Positions 5,819 to 11,942 of a stretch of DNA of 11,942 nt are shown here, piece by piece (positions within the stretch are counted from its first letter, which is position 1; each line of letters opens with the position of its first letter). The notes beneath the pieces were generated by a model. The model was not told where the DNA came from and ran no database searches. It saw only the letters and a list, made by a program, of their open reading frames with translations. The position numbers and the translations under genes are program-made. This DNA is from DATLFP01 sp035540955 (GTDB lineage Bacteria > Actinomycetota > Acidimicrobiia > Acidimicrobiales > CADCSY01), in assembly GCA_035540955.1 (NCBI GenBank), contig DATLFP010000202.1, positions 1 to 11,942 of the forward strand. Direction: 5' to 3'.

Positions 5819-7462
5819 ATGGAAGACCTCACGTTCACCTCCGAGGACATCACCGCCGCCCTGCGCAAGAACCTCGAGGGGTTCTCGCCCAAGACCGAGC
5901 AGGCCCAGGTCGGCCGCGTGGTCGAGGTCGGCGACGGCATCGCCCGCGTGTCGGGCCTGCCGGGCGCGGCCGTCAACGAGCTCCTCGAGTTCGAGGGCGG
6001 CACCCTCGGCCTCGCCCTGAACCTCGACGAGGAGTCGATCGGCGCCGTCGTGCTCGGCGAGGTCGGGCACATCGAGGAGGGCCAACCGGTGCGGGCCACC
6101 GGACGCATCCTCGAGGTCGCCGTCGGCGACGCGCTGCTCGGTCGCGTCGTCAACGCGCTCGGCGAGCCCATCGACGGTCGCGGCGCCATCGCCGGCGGTC
6201 AGACCCGCCGCATGGAGATCCAGGCCCCCGGCATCACCGGCCGCAAGCCCGTGCACGAGCCGCTGCAGACCGGCATCAAGGCCATCGACTCGATGACGCC
6301 GATCGGCCGGGGCCAGCGCGAGCTGATCATCGGCGACCGCAAGACGGGCAAGACGACGATCGCCGTCGACACGATCCTCAACCAGCGCGGCCTCGGCGTG
6401 AAGTGCATCTACGTCGCCATCGGCCAGAAGGCGTCGACCGTCGCCCAGACGGTGAAGACGCTCCAGGACGCCGGCGCCATGGACTACACGGTCGTGGTGG
6501 TGGCCCCGGCATCGGATCCGGCGCCGTTCAAGTACCTCGCCCCCTACGCCGGCTGCGCGATGGGCCAGCACTGGATGGACAACGGCGAGCATGCGCTGGT
6601 CGTGTACGACGACCTGTCGAAGCAGGCCGAGGCCTACCGCCAGATCGCGCTGCTGCTGCGGCGCCCGCCGGGTCGCGAGGCGTACCCCGGCGACGTCTTC
6701 TACCTGCACTCCCGTCTGCTCGAGCGGGCCGCCAAGCTGAGCGACGACCGCGGCGCCGGCTCGCTCACGGCCCTGCCCGTCATCGAGACCAAGGCCGGTG
6801 ACGTCTCGGCGTACATCCCGACCAACGTGATCTCGATCACCGACGGCCAGATCTACCTGCAGGACGACCTCTTCAAGTCCGGCATCCGCCCCGCCTTCGA
6901 CGTCGGCATCTCGGTGTCGCGCGTCGGCGGCAACGCGCAGATCAAGGCCATGAAGTCGGCCGTGGGCTCCGGCGGCGGCCTCCTCAAGTCGGACATGGCG
7001 CAGTTCCGGGAGCTGCAGGCCTTCGCCCAGATGGGTTCCGAGCTCGACAAGATCAGCCAGGCCCAGCTCGACCGCGGCTACCGGCTGACCGAGCTGCTGA
7101 AGCAGCCGCTGAACAGCCCGATGCCGGTCGAGGAGCAGGTGGTGTCGCTCATGGCCGGCACCCGCGGCTACCTCGACCCCATCCCGGTCGAGGACGTCAA
7201 GCGCTTCGAGCAGGAGCTGCTGCAGCACTTCCGCACCCGGCACCCCGACGTGCTCGACGCCATCCGCACCACCGGTGCCATCGCCGACGAGGACGCGCTC
7301 GAGAACGGCATCAAGGCGTTCGCCGAGACCTTCAGCCCCAGCGGCGACAGCGGTGCGGCGCCCGAGGGTCAGCACGACCCGGGCAAGAGCGGCATGGCAC
7401 ACGACCGGGGCTTCCTTCCCGAAGAGGAGATCGAGCGCGAGCCGGAAAGGCCCGGGTTCTAG
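5819..7462 (+). CDS. atpA: ATP synthase F1 subunit alpha
   Basis: Alpha alternates with beta in the F1 hexamer and binds non-catalytic nucleotide. The 547-aa protein has the N-terminal beta-barrel, the P-loop GDRKTGKTT (G172-T180), and the arginine finger R368 in SVSRVGG that reaches into the catalytic site on beta. The C-terminal helical domain follows, with a tail of about 40 residues (from about 506) rich in Gly, Pro, Asp and Glu that E. coli alpha (513 aa) lacks. Mycobacterial alpha also has an extended C-terminus, reported to restrain ATP hydrolysis. The tail here is acidic, so the comparison is only positional. AAGGGA (5803-5808), overlapping the atpH stop, sits ten bases before the ATG. 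Confidence 0.97.
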   Translation: MEDLTFTSEDITAALRKNLEGFSPKTEQAQVGRVVEVGDGIARVSGLPGAAVNELLEFEGGTLGLALNLDEESIGAVVLGEVGHIEEGQPVRATGRILEVAVGDALLGRVVNALGEPIDGRGAIAGGQTRRMEIQAPGITGRKPVHEPLQTGIKAIDSMTPIGRGQRELIIGDRKTGKTTIAVDTILNQRGLGVKCIYVAIGQKASTVAQTVKTLQDAGAMDYTVVVVAPASDPAPFKYLAPYAGCAMGQHWMDNGEHALVVYDDLSKQAEAYRQIALLLRRPPGREAYPGDVFYLHSRLLERAAKLSDDRGAGSLTALPVIETKAGDVSAYIPTNVISITDGQIYLQDDLFKSGIRPAFDVGISVSRVGGNAQIKAMKSAVGSGGGLLKSDMAQFRELQAFAQMGSELDKISQAQLDRGYRLTELLKQPLNSPMPVEEQVVSLMAGTRGYLDPIPVEDVKRFEQELLQHFRTRHPDVLDAIRTTGAIADEDALENGIKAFAETFSPSGDSGAAPEGQHDPGKSGMAHDRGFLPEEEIEREPERPGF

Positions 7463-7465
7463 CCG

Positions 7466-8434
7466 ATGGCGGGCGGTCAGGAGCGCGTTCTCCGGCGACG
7501 GATCAAGTCGGTCCAGTCGACGAAGAAGGTCACCAAGGCGATGGAGCTCATCTCCGCGTCGCGCATCATGAAGGCGCAGGCGCGGGTGGAGGCGGCGCGG
7601 CCGTACGCCGAGCAGATCACCGCCGTCATCGCCAACCTGGCTGCCGGCGGCGCCGGCCTGTCCTCGCCGCTGCTGCAGGAGCGCGAGGAGGTGCGCACCG
7701 TCGCCTTCGTCGTGCTCACCGCCGACCGCGGCCTCGCCGGCGGCTACAACTCGAGCGTCCTGCGCACCGCCGAGCGCGCCGTCCGTGACGCCCGGGCCGA
7801 CGGCAAGGTCGCCCGGCTCGTCGTGGTCGGCAAGAAGGGCCGCGACTACTTCCGGTTCCGCCGCTACGACATCGACGAGGCGTTCCTCGGGATGACCGAC
7901 CAGCCGACCTACGAGAACGCCCGGCAGGTCGCCGACGTCGTCACGCAGCGGTTCGGAGCCGGCGAGTACGACCGCGTCGAGCTCATCTACACGCGCTTCC
8001 TCTCCGTCGCCTCGCAGCGGGTCACCAACCGCCGCTACATGCCGCTCGACTCCAGCGCCCTCGAGGCCGCGGCGGCGGCGCCGGGCGACGGTCCCGCCGC
8101 CGGCTACGAGTTCGAGCCCGAGGCCGGGATCATCCTCGACAAGCTGCTGCCCCGCTACGCCGAGGCCCGCCTGTTCGCGGCACTGCTGGAGGCATCGGCG
8201 TCGGAGCACGCCGCCCGCCAGCGGGCCATGAAGTCGGCCAGCGACAACGCCGACGAGCTGATCACCAAGCTCACACGGGTCATGAACCGGGCCCGGCAGG
8301 ACTCCATCACCAACGAGATCATGGAGATCGTGGGCGGCGCCGAGGCGCTCGCCGCCGACAAGGGCAGCGACGAGGACCTCCTCGTCGACCACCCGTTCGC
8401 CCTCGACCTCTTCCCCGAGCACAGCAACAAGTAG
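7466..8434 (+). CDS. atpG: ATP synthase F1 subunit gamma, C-terminally extended
   Basis: Gamma is the central rotor shaft. The N-terminal helix IKSVQSTKKVTKAMELISAS and the C-terminal helix DSITNEIMEIVGGAEAL are the two strands of the shaft and are clearly conserved. The Rossmann-like middle domain contains the conserved stretch LTADRGLAGGYN. The protein is 322 aa, against 287 in E. coli. Family members usually end at the GGA-x-AL motif, but here 27 further residues (296-322) follow, ending in HPFALDLFPEHSNK. All codons of the extension end in G or C, and the TAG stop forms part of the atpD ribosome binding site, so it does not look like a frameshift artefact. The ATG is three bases after the atpA stop with only a weak upstream purine stretch. 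Confidence 0.95.
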   Translation: MAGGQERVLRRRIKSVQSTKKVTKAMELISASRIMKAQARVEAARPYAEQITAVIANLAAGGAGLSSPLLQEREEVRTVAFVVLTADRGLAGGYNSSVLRTAERAVRDARADGKVARLVVVGKKGRDYFRFRRYDIDEAFLGMTDQPTYENARQVADVVTQRFGAGEYDRVELIYTRFLSVASQRVTNRRYMPLDSSALEAAAAAPGDGPAAGYEFEPEAGIILDKLLPRYAEARLFAALLEASASEHAARQRAMKSASDNADELITKLTRVMNRARQDSITNEIMEIVGGAEALAADKGSDEDLLVDHPFALDLFPEHSNK

Positions 8435-8442
8435 GAGCCGAC

Positions 8443-9903
<1,461 letters not shown>

Positions 9904-9906
9904 GTC

Positions 9907-10296
9907 ATGCAGGTCGAGGTGGTGAGCCCGGAGCGCATCCTGTTCTCGGGTGAGGCGACGATGGTCATCTGTCGCACCACCGACGGCGACATCGCCTTCC
10001 TCGCCAACCACGCGCCGTTCATCGGGGCGCTCGGCATCGGCAAGGTCGAGATCCACGGCGAGGGCGGCCAGGTCATCCGGGCCGCGGTGCACGGCGGGTT
10101 CGTCGAGGTGTCGCACAACGCGGTGACCATCCTCAGCGACGTCGCCGAGCTGGCCGAGCAGATCGACGCCCAGCGGGCCGAGCAGGCCCGCCAGCGGGCC
10201 GAGTCGGAGGTCAGCCGCGCCGGCGAGCCCGACGAGGAGGCCCTCGCCGCCCTCCGCCGCGCCGAGGTCCGCCTCGACCTCGCGGCCTCGAGCTGA
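9907..10296 (+). CDS. atpC: ATP synthase F1 subunit epsilon
   Basis: Epsilon joins the gamma foot to the c-ring, and its C-terminal hairpin can brake ATP hydrolysis. The 129-aa protein has the N-terminal beta-sandwich (about residues 1-85, including the conserved SPERILFSGEA and LANHAPFIGAL stretches) and a complete two-helix C-terminal domain rich in Ala, Arg and Glu. GGGAGG (9893-9898), inside the end of atpD, lies eight bases before the ATG, and only three bases separate the genes. It is the last gene of the operon; tandem palindromes follow ten bases after its stop. Confidence 0.95.
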   Translation: MQVEVVSPERILFSGEATMVICRTTDGDIAFLANHAPFIGALGIGKVEIHGEGGQVIRAAVHGGFVEVSHNAVTILSDVAELAEQIDAQRAEQARQRAESEVSRAGEPDEEALAALRRAEVRLDLAASS

Positions 10297-10305
10297 CCCC
10301 ACCCC

Positions 10306-10363
10306 TCGAACCTTGTCGCGGTGACCCGCCGGGAACGGGCGACCGCGACAACCTTCGAGACGG
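10306..10363. repeat. Palindromic repeat unit, copy 1
   Basis: A 58-bp unit that folds into a long interrupted hairpin. TCGAA (10306-10310) pairs with TTCGA (10354-10358), TTGTCGCGGT (10313-10322) with ACCGCGACAA (10342-10351), and CCCG (10325-10328) with CGGG (10336-10339) around a 7-base loop. The three stems are separated by 2x2 internal mismatches. It is followed by GAGACGG and starts ten bases after the atpC stop, so it may terminate or stabilise the operon message. There is no T-run on either side. Confidence 0.85.
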
Positions 10364-10366
10364 TCA

Positions 10367-10424
10367 TCGAACTTTGTCGCGGTGACCCGCCGGGAACGGG
10401 CGACCGCGACAACCTTCGAGACGG
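10367..10424. repeat. Palindromic repeat unit, copy 2
   Basis: The second copy lies 61 bases after the first and matches it at 57 of 58 positions; the only change is C to T at the seventh base (10372 is C, 10373 is T), which falls in the outer internal loop and leaves every stem pair intact. Stems are 10367-10371/10415-10419, 10374-10383/10403-10412 and 10386-10389/10397-10400. It ends 12 bases before the start of the next gene, so its 3' end occupies the place of that gene's ribosome binding site. Confidence 0.85.
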
Positions 10425-10436
10425 CATGATCGGCTG

Positions 10437-11417
10437 ATGGCCCGGCAACGACTCGGCGTCGCGCTCCTGATCCCGCCGCCGGTGGGAACCGAGATCGACG
10501 CGTTGCGCAAGGCGCTGGGCGACGACGACATCGACCGGGTCGGGCCCCACCTGACGCTGGTGCCCCCGGTGAACGTGCGCGACGACGAGGTCGACGCCGC
10601 CGTCGCCGCCCTCCACACCGCCGCCGGCGCGACGCCGCCGCTGCGGCTCGTGCTCGGCCCGGTGGCGACCTTCGCGCCGGTCAGCGACACGCTGCACCTC
10701 GCGATCGGCGGCGACGTCGAGCGTCTGCACGCCCTCCGGGACGCGGTGTTCGTACCGCCGCTCGAGCGCCCGCTCAGCAACCCGTTCGTCCCCCACGTGA
10801 CCCTCATCGAGCACACGGCCCGCATCGAGGAGGGTCTGGCCGTCCTCGCCGGCTACCAGGCCGAGGTCGTGCTCGACCGGGTGCACCTGCTCCGCGAGGA
10901 GCGCACCGACGAGGGCCGGCGCACCTGGCGGCCGATCGCCGAGTCCGTGCTCGGGGCGAAGACCGCCGTGGTCGGCCGGGGTGGGCTCGAGCTCGAGCTG
11001 ACCCCGACCGGGAAGCTGCCGCCCGATGCCGATCGGTGGATCCACGAGCGGTGGGACGACTTCGAGGTCGAGCGGTTCGGCGAGGTGCTGCCCCGCGACG
11101 TCCCGATCGGCATCGTGGCCCGGCGCGACGGCCGCATCGTGGGCGCCGCCCAGGGCGAGGTGCGGACCACGACCGGCGAGGCCTACCTCGCCAACCTGAT
11201 CGTCGCCGCCGACCTGCGCGGCGGCGGGATCGGCGCCCACATCGTCGCCGCCTTCGGCTCTCTCGCCGCCGAGCACGGCGCCACCTTCCTCACCCTCCGC
11301 ACGGAGGCCGGCGGCCGCTCCCAGCCCTTCTACGAGCGGCTCGGCTTCACCGAGCTCTACCGCATGCCGGCGTGGCGCAACGGGCGGGACTTCGTCCAGC
11401 TGCGCCGGGAGCTCTGA
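10437..11417 (+). CDS. Fusion of 2H phosphoesterase (2'-5' RNA ligase-like) and GNAT acetyltransferase
   Basis: A 326-aa two-domain protein. Residues 1 to about 168 form a 2H phosphoesterase / 2'-5' RNA ligase-like domain with both catalytic H-x-T motifs, H38-L-T40 (GPHLTLVPP) and H120-V-T122 (VPHVTLIEH). Residues about 182-326 form a GNAT acetyltransferase with the acetyl-CoA loop R261-G-G-G-I-G-A and the C-terminal FYERLGF motif. Such 2H domains hydrolyse cyclic phosphodiesters in RNA or nucleotides; GNAT domains acetylate amines. The joint substrate is unknown. The ATG at 10437 has no clear Shine-Dalgarno; the nearest purine run is GAGACGG at the end of repeat copy 2, 12 bases upstream. 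Domain calls are firm, the biological role is not. It is unlikely to be part of the ATP synthase. Confidence 0.85.
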   Translation: MARQRLGVALLIPPPVGTEIDALRKALGDDDIDRVGPHLTLVPPVNVRDDEVDAAVAALHTAAGATPPLRLVLGPVATFAPVSDTLHLAIGGDVERLHALRDAVFVPPLERPLSNPFVPHVTLIEHTARIEEGLAVLAGYQAEVVLDRVHLLREERTDEGRRTWRPIAESVLGAKTAVVGRGGLELELTPTGKLPPDADRWIHERWDDFEVERFGEVLPRDVPIGIVARRDGRIVGAAQGEVRTTTGEAYLANLIVAADLRGGGIGAHIVAAFGSLAAEHGATFLTLRTEAGGRSQPFYERLGFTELYRMPAWRNGRDFVQLRREL

Positions 11418-11421
11418 TGCC

Positions 11422-11450
11422 TGTACGGACCGTCCGCTGGGGCGTACGCT
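11422..11450 (+). promoter_or_regulatory. Weak promoter candidate before secreted-protein gene
   Basis: TGTACG (11422-11427) and TACGCT (11445-11450) are 17 bases apart, with three of six matches to the -35 and a TA...T pattern at the -10. The same stretch contains a GTACG / CGTAC inverted repeat (11423-11427 and 11443-11447), which could instead be an operator. This is a low-confidence call based on spacing only. Confidence 0.25.
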
Positions 11451-11497
11451 GCGCGCGACGACGGTGGTACCGCCGGCACGAGCAGGGGGAGCGGCAC

Positions 11498-11942
11498 ATG
11501 CGGGTCTGGCGGAGGACGACGGTGGTCGCGGCGGTGGTCCTGATCAGCACCACGGTGGCCGGGGCACCGGCCGCCGGCGCGCCTGAGGACCGAGGCCGCG
11601 GCGCTGACGATGCCGCGTCGCACTGGACGCCGGCGCGCCGGGAGGCGGCCATCCCCCGAGACCTGGTGATCGACCACCGGGGCCTCGCCTACCTGCGCCT
11701 TCCCGACGGTCGGCTCCAGCCGCACGGCCACGACACCCCCGGCCAGGTGGCCCCCGTGCGGGCCGAGCCCGCCCCGGCGTCCCGGCCCGCGCCCGCCGCC
11801 AAGCCGGCCCCGGGCGGCGACACCGAGGGTCCGGCGGTCAGCGATCGTGTCCCCGCTCACGGCGACACCATCGGCACCAGCCAGACCTTCTCGGCGACGG
11901 TCAGCGATCCGAGCGGCGTGAAGTCGGTCAGCTTCGTCATCG
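11498..11942 (+). CDS. Secreted protein with Ig-like region, 3' end outside window
   Basis: An open frame runs from an ATG to the window edge (148 residues visible, no stop). The N-terminus is a clear signal peptide: MRVWRR, a hydrophobic stretch (residues 7-22), then an Ala/Gly/Pro cleavage region near residues 23-29. After it come a segment containing AIPRDLVIDHRGLAYLRLPD (51-70), a Pro/Ala-rich linker (about 85-106), and the start of an Ig-like beta domain with TFSATVSDPSGVKSVSFVI (130-148). GGGGGAG (11485-11491) is six bases before the ATG. An in-frame ATG at 11417 overlaps the preceding stop but would put 27 basic residues before the signal peptide. The function is unknown; Ig-like domains often accompany extracellular enzymes or adhesins, and the rest of the gene would decide. 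Confidence 0.75.
   Translation, partial: MRVWRRTTVVAAVVLISTTVAGAPAAGAPEDRGRGADDAASHWTPARREAAIPRDLVIDHRGLAYLRLPDGRLQPHGHDTPGQVAPVRAEPAPASRPAPAAKPAPGGDTEGPAVSDRVPAHGDTIGTSQTFSATVSDPSGVKSVSFVI

Larger units (their letters stand above)
10306..10424 (+). terminator. Possible terminator region of atp operon
   Basis: Two strong GC-rich hairpins in tandem directly after the last atp gene are well placed to end transcription or protect the 3' end of the message. They lack the T-tract of a classical intrinsic terminator, so this role is inferred from position and stem stability only. A dispersed-repeat origin does not exclude the function. Confidence 0.4.

Noticed and set aside
5297..8422. Minus-strand open frame of 1041 codons across atpH, atpA and atpG
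   Set aside because: It is the antisense shadow of well-recognised genes; in very GC-rich DNA the opposite strand is often free of stops. Its translation is low-complexity (Asp, Gly, Val, Leu, Arg) with no domain.
8351..8434. Frameshift as the cause of the long gamma C-terminus
   Set aside because: All codons of the extension end in G or C as in the rest of the gene, and the stop codon sits properly in the atpD ribosome binding site; kept as a genuine extension.
10306..10424. CRISPR array
   Set aside because: Only two units with a 3-base separation and no spacers of normal size; each unit is a long palindrome and no cas genes are nearby.

Overview
The window is a high-GC actinobacterial chromosomal segment holding a complete F-type ATP synthase operon. 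It is flanked upstream by serine hydroxymethyltransferase (glyA) and a WecA/MraY-family polyprenyl-phosphate sugar-1-phosphate transferase. Downstream lie a two-domain 2H-phosphoesterase/acetyltransferase gene and the start of a secreted protein. All genes read on the + strand, and almost every codon ends in G or C. The order glyA - wecA - atpZ/atpI - atpBEFHAGDC is the familiar actinobacterial arrangement. The delta subunit is short and free-standing, not the b-delta fusion of mycobacteria. The b subunit carries a secretory-type signal peptide and a two-cysteine exoplasmic segment. I infer a non-mycobacterial deep actinobacterium, plausibly class Acidimicrobiia, but no rRNA or other marker is present to prove it.

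Layout: glyA (5-1240) is followed by a 145-bp gap with hairpins. wecA (1386-2528) follows. A 181-bp control region then holds two sigma-70-like promoter candidates, the second of which (TTGCAG-17-TAGATT) is the best promoter in the window. The ATP synthase cluster runs from atpZ (2710) through atpI, atpB, atpE, atpF, atpH, atpA, atpG and atpD to atpC (ends 10296). Most junctions overlap or have the next ribosome binding site inside the preceding gene. Two exceptions stand out: a 92-bp leader before atpE (the multicopy c subunit), and a 97-bp atpF-atpH spacer bridged by a 34-codon ORF that overlaps both neighbours.

After atpC come two nearly identical 58-bp units, each a long interrupted palindrome, in tandem. 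They could terminate the operon or be a dispersed repeat family. Next are the 326-aa fusion protein (10437-11417) and an incomplete exported protein with an Ig-like region (11498 to the window edge).

Working together: subunits a, b and c make the membrane Fo motor; alpha, beta, gamma, delta and epsilon make F1; AtpZ and AtpI are small membrane helpers (assembly or divalent cation supply). Key residues of all rotor, stator and catalytic parts are present, so the enzyme should be functional and proton-coupled. The unusual points are the exported N-terminus of b, a 27-residue C-terminal extension of gamma, a long acidic tail on alpha, the atpF-atpH mini-ORF, the tandem palindromes and the 2H-GNAT fusion. 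I did not find CRISPR arrays, insertion sequences, tRNA or rRNA genes.
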